Made by a program: the position numbers and the translations under genes. From contig NZ_KL647087.1 of the NCBI RefSeq assembly GCF_000725625.1, forward strand, positions 1 to 38,764: 38,764 bases of DNA, given 5' to 3'. This document shows, piece after piece, positions 24,520 to 31,400 of this stretch (its first letter is position 1; each line of letters opens with the position of its first letter). The notes below the pieces were generated by a model that was not told the DNA's origin, did not search any database, and saw only the letters and a list, made by a program, of their open reading frames with translations. Origin of the DNA: Streptomyces sp. NRRL F-6676. GTDB taxonomy: Bacteria > Actinomycetota > Actinomycetes > Streptomycetales > Streptomycetaceae.

Positions 24520-25839
24520 ATGGGCAGCCGCACCGCGCTGGTCGAGGATCTGCTGGAACGGTTCGCGCACGTGCCGCGCGAGGCCGTCTTCAAGGAGGAC
24601 CTGCTCAGAGGCGGGGTCGCCTTCGACGCGTCCGCGCTCAGCGACAACGAGAGCGGGGACGTCAAACCGAAGTCGTACTTCATCTTCTCCTTCGACCACG
24701 GCACCCTCCCCGAGCTGGGCGAGGCCGCGCTGCGCCGTCCGCCGGAGGAGATCATCCTCACCGGCGGCCCCTACGACCTGCGCCGCACCGTCGTCTCGGT
24801 GCGGGTGAACCCCTCCTCGCCGTACCGGGTCGCCGCCGGCGAGGACGGCATGCTCGGGCTGTACCTCGACGGGAAGCGGATCGCCGACGTCGGCGTGCCG
24901 CCCATGCCGGAGTACTACCGGCACACCCTCTCCAACGGGAAGTCGGTCATGGAGGTGGCCCCCACCATCCAGTGGGGCTACCTGATCTACCTCACCGTCT
25001 TCCGCGTCTGCCAGTACTTCGGCGCCAAGGAGGAGTGCCAGTACTGCGACATCAACCACAACTGGCGCCAGCACAAGGCGGCCGGCCGCCCCTACACCGG
25101 GGTCAAGGACGTCGAGGAGGTGCTGGAGGCGCTGGAGATCATCGACAAGTACGACACCGCCAAGGCCTCCACCGCCTACACCCTCACCGGCGGCGCCATC
25201 ACCAAGACGGTCTCGGGCCGCGACGAGGCCGACTTCTACGGCCACTACGCCAAGGCCATCGAGGAGCGCTTCCCCGGCCGCTGGATCGGCAAGGTCGTCG
25301 CCCAGGCGCTGCCCAAGCCGGACGTGCAGCGGTTCAAGGACTACGGCGTCCAGATCTACCACCCCAACTTCGAGGTGTGGGACGAGTACCTGTTCAAGAT
25401 GTACTGCCCCGGCAAGGAGCGGTACGTCGGCCGCGACGAGTGGCACAGGCGCATCCTCGACTCCGCCGACGTCTTCGGCGCGCGCAACGTGATCCCGAAC
25501 TTCGTGGCCGGCGTGGAGATGGCCGAGCCGTTCGGCTTCAAGACCGTCGACGAGGCGATCGCGTCGACGACGGAGGGCCTGCGCTTCTTCATGTCGCACG
25601 GCATCACGCCCCGATTCACCACCTGGTGCCCCGAGCCGACGACCCCGCTCGGCAAGGCCAACCCGAACGGTGCGCCGCTGGAGTACCACATCCGGCTCCT
25701 GGAGGCGTACCGGCAGACGATGGAGGACTTCGGGCTCTCCTCGCCTCCCGGGTACGGGCCGCCCGGGCCGGGCAACGCGGTCTTCTCCGTCAGCTCGTTC
25801 ATGGACAGCCTGCCGGCGGAGCGGACGGCCGAGGTCTGA
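24520..25839 (+). CDS. Radical-SAM-like Fe-S protein with unusual cysteine spacing
   Basis: A 439-residue cytoplasmic protein. Three cysteines, C164, C173 and C176 (RVCQYFGAKEECQYCDINH), have CX8CX2C spacing, followed by aromatic and His residues as in radical SAM cluster loops; the usual pattern is CX3CX2C. Downstream AYTLTGGAITK could be the glycine-rich SAM segment. VYHPN-like YGVQIYHPNFEVWDEYLFKMYCPGKERYVGRDEWHRRILD and NVIPNFVAGVEM resemble radical-SAM TIM-barrel strands and a GVE-type turn. The ~150-residue N-terminal part has no recognised domain. The reaction is unknown. GGGAGGAG precedes the ATG. It is divergent from aldO and followed by a terminator, so it is monocistronic. Confidence 0.82.
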   Translation: MGSRTALVEDLLERFAHVPREAVFKEDLLRGGVAFDASALSDNESGDVKPKSYFIFSFDHGTLPELGEAALRRPPEEIILTGGPYDLRRTVVSVRVNPSSPYRVAAGEDGMLGLYLDGKRIADVGVPPMPEYYRHTLSNGKSVMEVAPTIQWGYLIYLTVFRVCQYFGAKEECQYCDINHNWRQHKAAGRPYTGVKDVEEVLEALEIIDKYDTAKASTAYTLTGGAITKTVSGRDEADFYGHYAKAIEERFPGRWIGKVVAQALPKPDVQRFKDYGVQIYHPNFEVWDEYLFKMYCPGKERYVGRDEWHRRILDSADVFGARNVIPNFVAGVEMAEPFGFKTVDEAIASTTEGLRFFMSHGITPRFTTWCPEPTTPLGKANPNGAPLEYHIRLLEAYRQTMEDFGLSSPPGYGPPGPGNAVFSVSSFMDSLPAERTAEV

Positions 25840-25846
25840 GAGGCGG

Positions 25847-25877
25847 GCCGGTCCCGGCTCCGGCCGGGGCCGGCTTT
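25847..25877 (+). terminator. Hairpin terminator after the radical-SAM-like gene
   Basis: GCCGGTCCCGG (25847-25857) pairs with CCGGGGCCGGC (25864-25874) with one G-U pair, loop of 6, then TTT. It starts 8 nt after the stop. Confidence 0.75.
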
Positions 25878-26059
25878 CCCACCGGACGGCGCCGGGACGG
25901 CGCGTGCCGTACCCGGATGCGCTGCTTGTCAGTTGTGCGGGAAGCGTGAAAAGCTCGGGCACTGTCGTGAGACGCCCGCCAACTCCCGTACGCAAAGGGC
26001 ACGTTGGGTTTGCTTGTGGAAGCAGGCAAGTGGGAACAGCCGTTGACGCAGGAGCCCTC

Positions 26060-27553
26060 ATGCCCGACCTGCCGACCCCCCGGGACGCCGCCGAGGCCGC
26101 AGAGTTCTCGGAGCTCTGGGACGCGGTCCTGTCCTACGCCGACCTGTGCACGTCGGGCTCGGCGGCCGGCGCGCAGCTGGCGAGGGAGGCGTTCACCCGG
26201 GGCATGCACGAGGCGCGGGCCGCCGAGTCCACGGCACGGGGCGCCGGGCGCCGCATCCCGCGGCTGCCGCGCATTCCGCTGCTGCTCACGGTCGTGCGTA
26301 CGACCGCCGCCGACTGGGAGGCCCGGGGGCTCGGCCACCGGCTCGACCCCGATCTGCGGCTGTGGCTGCACTCCGAGAAGGCCGCGCGGTACACCGGGCC
26401 GCCGCTGCGCCGCCCGCTCGCCCTGCGCGCGCTGCGCGACATGCAGGAGCCGGACGCGGCGCTGCTGTGGCTCGCCGAGGCCGAGTCGCTGCCCCTGCCG
26501 CACGTGGCCCGCCGGCTGGGCCTCGACCCGTCGGCCGCCGCCGAGGAACTGGACCAGGTGCGGGCGCTGTTCCGCGACCGTTGCCATCGCAACCACCTCG
26601 ACACGCCCCTGGACGCGGAGTGCCGCGCCTACGCCGGCCTGCTCGACGCGGTCTCCCGGGCGCCCGGCACGGACACCCCCGAGGACCTCTCGCGGCACCT
26701 GGCCACGTGCGTGGAGTGCGCCGAGGCCGCCGCGTGTCTGCGGGCCTCCGGCGGCGGACTGCCGGTCGCGCTGGTCGGCGGGGTGATCGGCTGGGGCGGG
26801 CTCGCCTATCTGGAGCGGCGGCGCCGGGCGGCGGAGGCGGGGCTGAGCGGCGGCCGGGTGGACGCGGCGGCCGACACCGGGCTCGCGGTCGGCACCGCCG
26901 CCCGGCCCCGGATCGGCCGTACCGGCATCCTGGTCGGGGCGGTGCTCGTCTCGGCGCTGGCACTGACGGTGTCCCTGTTGCAGGTCGGTACGCCCGGCGA
27001 GAACGTCGCCGCCCGCGACACGGCGGGCGGACACCCCGCGGCCGACCCCTCGTTCTCCGCCCCGCCCACCGCCCGGCCCCCGCACGGCGCGGACACCCCG
27101 GCTGTCTCCTCCACCTCCCGCCCGGCGGAGCCCACCGCTACGACGGCGACGCGGGGCGACCGCGACACCGAGCCCCAGGGCGAACCGTCCGGCACGCTCC
27201 GGGAGACCTCGGGCGCCGGCTCCGCCGCCCCGGCGGCGGGCTGCGAGGTGGCCTACGACGTCGTCGACGAGTGGCCGGACGGCTTCCAGGCCACCGTCAC
27301 CGTCACCTCCCGGGCGACGCTCCACGACTGGCGGGTGGCCTGGACGTTCGGCGGCGGCCAACGCGTCACACAGATGTGGGACGCGTCGGTCACCCAGCAC
27401 GGCACGAGGGTGACGGCCACGGCCGCCGACTACAACCGGAACGTCACCGCAGGCGGCACCTTCGCCTTCGGCTTCCTCGGCTCCCGCGGCGACGCCGACC
27501 CGGCCCCGTACGGCTTCACCCTGAACGGGGAGAGCTGCGGCGTGGCGGGCTGA
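26060..27553 (+). CDS. Membrane fusion protein: sigma-like N-terminus, zinc-finger motif, TM helix, extracellular CBM2
   Basis: 497 residues. Residues 15-175 are helical and resemble sigma-factor/HTH proteins (FSELWDAVLSYADLCTS; ALRDMQEPDAALLWLAEAESLPLPHVARRLGLDPSAAAEELDQVRALF, a helix-turn-helix). H213-x3-C217-x2-C220 (HLATCVECAEAAACL) matches the zinc-binding anti-sigma motif. One membrane helix is at about 289-308 (GILVGAVLVSALALTVSLLQ). A Ser/Thr/Pro-rich spacer follows (320-390). Then comes a complete family-2 carbohydrate-binding module (395-493) bounded by C395 and C493 with W424, W429 and W440. The HTH would be inside and the CBM outside. I infer cellulose or chitin sensing linked to transcription; partners are unknown. 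GGAG lies 5 nt before the ATG. Confidence 0.88.
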   Translation: MPDLPTPRDAAEAAEFSELWDAVLSYADLCTSGSAAGAQLAREAFTRGMHEARAAESTARGAGRRIPRLPRIPLLLTVVRTTAADWEARGLGHRLDPDLRLWLHSEKAARYTGPPLRRPLALRALRDMQEPDAALLWLAEAESLPLPHVARRLGLDPSAAAEELDQVRALFRDRCHRNHLDTPLDAECRAYAGLLDAVSRAPGTDTPEDLSRHLATCVECAEAAACLRASGGGLPVALVGGVIGWGGLAYLERRRRAAEAGLSGGRVDAAADTGLAVGTAARPRIGRTGILVGAVLVSALALTVSLLQVGTPGENVAARDTAGGHPAADPSFSAPPTARPPHGADTPAVSSTSRPAEPTATTATRGDRDTEPQGEPSGTLRETSGAGSAAPAAGCEVAYDVVDEWPDGFQATVTVTSRATLHDWRVAWTFGGGQRVTQMWDASVTQHGTRVTATAADYNRNVTAGGTFAFGFLGSRGDADPAPYGFTLNGESCGVAG

Positions 27554-27634
27554 GGGACGGGCGCCCGGAACAGCGAAGCCGTCCCGAGTACCCGCCTCAC
27601 CGGCCGGGGGGCTCTGCGCGGGTCCCGCGACGCG

Positions 27635-27994
27635 CTACAGGATCTCGACGGCGTGCACGTGCGGCGGGTTGTTGGGGAAGGTGATGATGAAGTGCTTGGG
27701 ATAGGAGATGACGGCACCGTTGTCGTCGTAGTACTTCACCGCGTTGTTCCCGGTCGAGATCTTGTTGACGATCACGGTGCCACCGAAGTAGTAGTAGCCC
27801 TTGTTCGCGAAGCACGTCACCCCGGGAACTATCACGCCTCCGGGCAACAGGATGGGGTTGCTGTACACCTCGAGGTAGTCGGACGGGCCGCAGTCCACGC
27901 GGCTGATGGCGTGGGCGCTGCCGGTGGGGACCACGGCCGCCATGATGGCGGCGGCAGCGACGGGAAGGGCGAGACGCAGTTTCCTAGACAGCAT
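27635..27994 (-). CDS. Secreted beta/gamma-crystallin-like protein (killer-toxin-like)
   Basis: 119 residues. Signal peptide MLSRKLRLALPVAAAAIMAAVVPTGSAHA with cleavage after A29. The ~90-residue mature protein begins ISRVDCGPSDYLEVYSN, has CFANKGYYYF, then IVNKISTGNNAVKYYDDNG and ends TFPNNPPHVHAVEIL. This pattern matches the Streptomyces killer-toxin-like (SKLP) beta/gamma-crystallin group as I remember it. C35 and C61 probably form a disulfide. Members resemble yeast killer toxin in fold; toxicity of this one is unproven. AAGGAG lies 7 nt before the ATG. A promoter is visible at 28047-28076. Codon use is less GC-extreme than its neighbours. Confidence 0.88.
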   Translation of the reverse strand: MLSRKLRLALPVAAAAIMAAVVPTGSAHAISRVDCGPSDYLEVYSNPILLPGGVIVPGVTCFANKGYYYFGGTVIVNKISTGNNAVKYYDDNGAVISYPKHFIITFPNNPPHVHAVEIL

Positions 27995-28046
27995 TTCTGA
28001 CTCCTTTTTGGGGCCCGGAATGTGACGTGACTGCTGTGCGGCGACG

Positions 28047-28076
28047 ACGCTAAAAGTGACATCACCGCACCGTCAA
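28047..28076 (-). promoter_or_regulatory. Promoter of the killer-toxin-like gene
   Basis: Minus strand TTGACG (28076-28071) and TAGCGT (28052-28047) with an 18-bp spacer, about 50 nt before the ATG. The spacer contains GCGGTGATGTCA, one arm of the distant inverted repeat. Confidence 0.6.
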
Positions 28077-28152
28077 GGACGGTTTCCCGCAGGGGTGTCC
28101 CGGTTGCCTCGTGCTCACCTCCCGGACGCCTTCGGCCTGCGGTGATGTGACA
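28057..28152. repeat. Long-range inverted repeat in the 28.0-28.2 kb intergenic region
   Basis: TGACATCACCGC at 28057-28068 is matched at 11 of 12 positions by the reverse complement of GCGGTGATGTGACA (28139-28152). The two arms are about 70 bp apart and one sits inside the promoter spacer, so looping by a regulator is possible. The rest of the 27995-28665 gap is relatively AT-rich, with no convincing gene. Confidence 0.5.
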
Positions 28153-28665
28153 TTTCCGCGTCGGCGCCGACGCGCTCGACCCGTGCGTGCGACGTGGAGA
28201 CGGCACCGCCCGGCGGTCGATATGTGGCCGGTTCCTTTCGTTTCTCGACGAGCGTTGCCCGTACATCTGCACTTTTTCCTCGGGCGATGACCGGGAGGGC
28301 AATATTGAGGGACAAACGGGCGGCCGACGCCACACTCGACCGGTCGGCGGAAGTTACGGAATGAGCGGTTGAGCCGGGCTCGGCTTCTGAATTCTCGCCG
28401 AATATTTCAGCCCGCGTCGCGTTCGAAAGGGTTCTCATGGGCCGTCACGGAGCTGTTCCCGGGTGACGTCGGCGCGGTGGCGGGCCGACCGAGTCGCTCT
28501 GCGATGTCCGGGCGGGGCCGAGCCGACCACCGCTCGGCCGGGGCCGGCCGCGGTGGGGTGGAAAAACTGTGGCGCGTCCCCGGCGCGGGCGGCTAGGGTC
28601 GCGTTCGTTCCTGCGGCCGCCCCGTGCCGTGGGCGTGCGCGATGTGATCCAGGAGGTGTTGACCG

Positions 28666-28737
28666 ATGACTGTCGTTGCGGTGGGCGTTGCCCGCATCCG
28701 GAAGTTCGTCAAGTCCACCTCCGTGGTCGCCGGCTGA
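28666..28737 (+). CDS. 23-residue small ORF upstream of rsgA
   Basis: ATG at 28666 follows AGGAGGT by 8 nt, one of the best ribosome sites in the window. The peptide runs MTVVAVGVARIRKFVKSTS and ends VVAG, basic with hydrophobic flanks, with TGA at 28735-28737. It is 63 nt before the weak TTG start of rsgA. It may be a small peptide in its own right or a leader; I do not recognise it. Confidence 0.55.
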   Translation: MTVVAVGVARIRKFVKSTSVVAG

Positions 28738-28800
28738 GCCGACTTCTCCTTTCCGCGTCCGAGTACGCGGCGCCGGGACCACCCATGTGAAGGGTTTCCC

Positions 28801-29916
28801 TTGTCTTCCTCTTCTCTTTCCTCTCTTTCGCGCTCGGCCTCGTCGCACCCGCTGGCCCCCTATGGCTGGGACGCCGACTGGGAAGCCGAGTTCGCCCCGT
28901 ACGCCGAGCAGGGGTTGCTGCCCGGGCGGGTCGTGCGTGTCGACCGGGGGCAGTGCGACGTCGTCACGGCGGGCGGCGTGCTGCGGGCCGACACCGCGTT
29001 CGTCACGCCGCACGATCCGCTGCGGGTCGTGTGCACCGGTGACTGGGTCGCCGTCGAGCCCGCCGGTGATCCGCGGTATGTGCGGACGTATCTGCCGCGA
29101 CGGTCGGCGTTCGTGCGGTCGACCTCGTCCAAGCGGTCCGAGGGGCAGGTGCTCGCGGCCAACGTGGACCACGCCATCGTCGCCGTGTCGCTGGCCGCGG
29201 AGCTCGATCTCGCGCGGATCGAACGGTTCCTGGCGCTCGCCTGGGAGTCCGGGGCGCAGCCCCTCGTCGTCCTGACCAAGGCCGATCTCGTGGCCGACCC
29301 CGTGACGTTGTCCCACCTCGTCGAGGACGTGGAGAGGGCCGCGCCCGGGGTGCGGGTATGCGCCGTCAGTTCGCTGGACGGGGACGGGCTCGACGTGCTC
29401 GGGGCCGTCGTCGCGGGCGGCACCGCCGTGCTGCTCGGGCAGTCCGGGGCCGGCAAGTCCACGCTCGCCAACGCGCTGGTCGGCGAGGACGTCATGCGGG
29501 TCCACGCCATCCGTGACGTGGACGGCAAGGGGCGTCATACGACCACCACGCGCAACCTGCTCGTCCTCCCCGGCGGCGGCGTCCTCATCGACACCCCCGG
29601 GCTTCGCGGGGTCGGGCTGTGGGACGCCGGGACAGGGGTCGGCCAGGTGTTCGCCGAGATCGAGGAGCTGGCACGGGAGTGCCGGTTCCACGACTGCGCG
29701 CACGGTGCCGAGCCCGGCTGCGCCGTGCTGGCCGCGCTCGACGACGGCCGGCTGGCGCAGCGGCGGCTGGACAGCTACCGCAAGCTCCAGCGCGAGAACC
29801 AGTGGATCGTCGCCAAGACCGACGCGCGGGCCCGGGCGGAGCTGCGCCGGGACTGGAAGCGGAAGGGGGCACAGGGGCGCGCCGCGATGGAGTTCAAGCG
29901 GGGGCGGCACGCCTGA
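28801..29916 (+). CDS. rsgA: Small ribosomal subunit biogenesis GTPase RsgA
   Basis: Circularly permuted GTPase that helps mature the 30S subunit; 371 residues. An OB-fold region (GRVVRVDRGQCDVVTAGGVLRADT, CTGDWVAVEP) precedes the G domain: LVVLTKADLV (G4 before G1, the permutation hallmark), GQSGAGKST (213-221, P-loop), TTTTRNLLVLPGGGVLIDTPGLRG with DTPG at 264-267. The C-terminal zinc motif is C294, C299, H301 and C307 (CRFHDCAHGAEPGC). Then KLQRENQWIVAKTDARARAELRRDWKRKGAQGR. The start is TTG at 28801 with AAGGG 7 nt upstream; no better start exists before the conserved part. The first ~15 residues are Ser-rich. Confidence 0.93.
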   Translation: MSSSSLSSLSRSASSHPLAPYGWDADWEAEFAPYAEQGLLPGRVVRVDRGQCDVVTAGGVLRADTAFVTPHDPLRVVCTGDWVAVEPAGDPRYVRTYLPRRSAFVRSTSSKRSEGQVLAANVDHAIVAVSLAAELDLARIERFLALAWESGAQPLVVLTKADLVADPVTLSHLVEDVERAAPGVRVCAVSSLDGDGLDVLGAVVAGGTAVLLGQSGAGKSTLANALVGEDVMRVHAIRDVDGKGRHTTTTRNLLVLPGGGVLIDTPGLRGVGLWDAGTGVGQVFAEIEELARECRFHDCAHGAEPGCAVLAALDDGRLAQRRLDSYRKLQRENQWIVAKTDARARAELRRDWKRKGAQGRAAMEFKRGRHA

Positions 29917-29928
29917 CGCCGACGGTGC

Positions 29929-30003
29929 GGTGACGGGTGGGTGGTCCGGCGGAGCTTGTCAGTGCCGGTGACGGTTGGGTGGTCCGGCGGGCTCGTCAGT
30001 GCC
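29929..30003. repeat. Tandem ~37-bp duplication at the 3' end of a LuxR-type gene
   Basis: Copies at 29929-29966 and 29967-30003 begin GGTGACGG and end GTCAGTGCC, with a few mismatches and one indel. The stop codon of the minus-strand regulator lies in the right copy. The left copy repeats it beyond the gene, next to the rsgA stop. Confidence 0.85.
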
Positions 30004-30982
30004 GGGCCACCCAGCCCCGTTCGTAGGCCTGCCAGCCCAGTTGGAGCCGGGTCGTCACCCCGGCGATCTCCATCAGGTGCCGCACCCGGCGCTGCACCGT
30101 GCGCAGGCCCAGGTCCAGCTGTTTCGCCACGCTCGCGTCGGTCAGGCCGGCCAGGAGCAGGGACAGGATCTCCAGGTCCGTGCCGTCGGGGCCCTCCGGT
30201 TCCTGCTCCCGCACGGTGCCGTCGCCGCCCAGGCGCAGCGGCAGCGCCTCCCGCCACACCGTCTCGAACAGTCCCGACAGCACCTCGAGCAGGCCGCTGG
30301 CGTGCACCACCAGCGCCGCCGGTTCCGCGCCGGGGAAGGAGATCAGCGGCACCATGGCCAGCGTGCCGTCGGCGACGACCAGCTTCGTCGGGACGCGCTC
30401 GGCGACCCGTACGCGCTCGTCCCGGCCCAGCGCGGCCGACAGCTCGCCGACCGCCGCCGGGCCGTCGAGCACCGCGCGCTCCACCACCACGCGGTAGCGC
30501 ACGCCCCGCGTGGCGGCCTGCTCCTCCGCGTGGTTCTCGGCGGCCGTGACGGCCATCGGCGCGCCGGTGACCAGCGCGCGGACCTCCTCCGTCGCGCCCA
30601 GCTGGAGCTGGAGGAACCGCTGCGCGACCGCCGCCGCGCCGGTCACCACCTCCACCAGGTCGTGCACCGTCGGCTCCGCCGCCCGCGCCCGGTACTCCTC
30701 TGCCAGCAGCGCCGCCGTCAGCTCCGCCTTCTCCAGCTCGTGCCGGTGCTGGGTGAGCAGCGCGCCGAGCGCGACGCCGGGCGGGGCGGCCACCCAGCGG
30801 CCGGGGCGGGAGGAGGACTGGGCGGCGAGCCCGTGCCGCTCCAGACGGCGCAGGGCGCGCTCCGTGTCGTGCTCGCCGAGGGCGAGCCGCCGGGCCAGAT
30901 CGGGGACGTCGGCGGCGCCCACCGACACCAGGGCGCGGTACGCCGCCTCGTGCGTCTCGTCCAGACCTATCGCTGCGAGCAT
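29996..30982 (-). CDS. LuxR-type HTH regulator with TrmB-like N-terminus
   Basis: A 328-residue transcription factor. The first ~75 residues (MLAAIGLDETHEAAYRALVSVGAADVPDLARRLALGEHDTERALRRLERHGLAAQ) form a TrmB-like winged helix. The middle part (VHDLVEVVTGAAAVAQRFLQLQLGATEEVRALV, RVVVERAVLDGPAAVGELSA, VPTKLVVADGTLAMVPL) resembles a phospholipase-D-like effector domain. The C-terminus, DLEILSLLLAGLTDASVAKQLDLGLRTVQRRVRHLMEIAGVTTRLQLGWQAYERGW, is a LuxR helix-turn-helix. This architecture is common in Streptomyces and its ligands are mostly unknown. The ATG at 30982 has GGGAGGGAC upstream; a longer reading to 31066 lacks one. Confidence 0.93.
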   Translation of the reverse strand: MLAAIGLDETHEAAYRALVSVGAADVPDLARRLALGEHDTERALRRLERHGLAAQSSSRPGRWVAAPPGVALGALLTQHRHELEKAELTAALLAEEYRARAAEPTVHDLVEVVTGAAAVAQRFLQLQLGATEEVRALVTGAPMAVTAAENHAEEQAATRGVRYRVVVERAVLDGPAAVGELSAALGRDERVRVAERVPTKLVVADGTLAMVPLISFPGAEPAALVVHASGLLEVLSGLFETVWREALPLRLGGDGTVREQEPEGPDGTDLEILSLLLAGLTDASVAKQLDLGLRTVQRRVRHLMEIAGVTTRLQLGWQAYERGWVARH

Positions 30983-31037
30983 GCGGCGACGTCCCTCCCG
31001 GGGTTGCGTGGTGCGGTGCGGGTGCGGTTCGGATTGC

Positions 31038-31066
31038 TTGCGTGGCGGGAAACTGCCATGACGCAA
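31038..31066. promoter_or_regulatory. Spaced inverted repeat upstream of the LuxR-type regulator
   Basis: TTGCGT (31038-31043) and ACGCAA (31061-31066) are perfect inverted arms, 17 bp apart, and the inner TGGC/GCCA adds symmetry. It lies 56 nt upstream of the regulator start. The rest of the 30983-31400 gap shows no gene. Confidence 0.4.
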
Positions 31067-31400
31067 ACCCGCCCTCCAACATCATCGCCGTACCGGCGTT
31101 CACTCTGACAAGGTGGCGCCACCGCCGGTCGTACGGGGCTGTTCAGGTGTCCCGTACGGGGCGGGTGGCGCGCGGCGGTTCCTGCGTGGTCCGGGGCCGG
31201 CCCACAGCTCGTTCCCAGCCGCGCGCGTCATGCTCGGCGGGTGGGATCCCGACCGGGTCCGCCGACGCCGCCGGGCGGTCCTCCCGTGGGGGGTGGGGCC
31301 GTCCGGCGGTGCGGGGTGGCCGCCCGTCATGCGCCGGGCGCCCTGCGGTTTTTGCGGATGCGCCGTTTTCGAGCGGGTCCCGCGGGCGACAATTGGGGGC

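Noticed and set aside
25670..26059. N-terminal extension of the CBM2 fusion protein
   Set aside because: It runs back through the radical-SAM-like gene in another frame. The ATG at 26060 has GGAG and begins the helical domain.
28115..28438. 107-residue minus-strand ORF in the large gap
   Set aside because: No convincing ribosome site, no recognisable motif, and unusual codon use. It is kept as non-coding.
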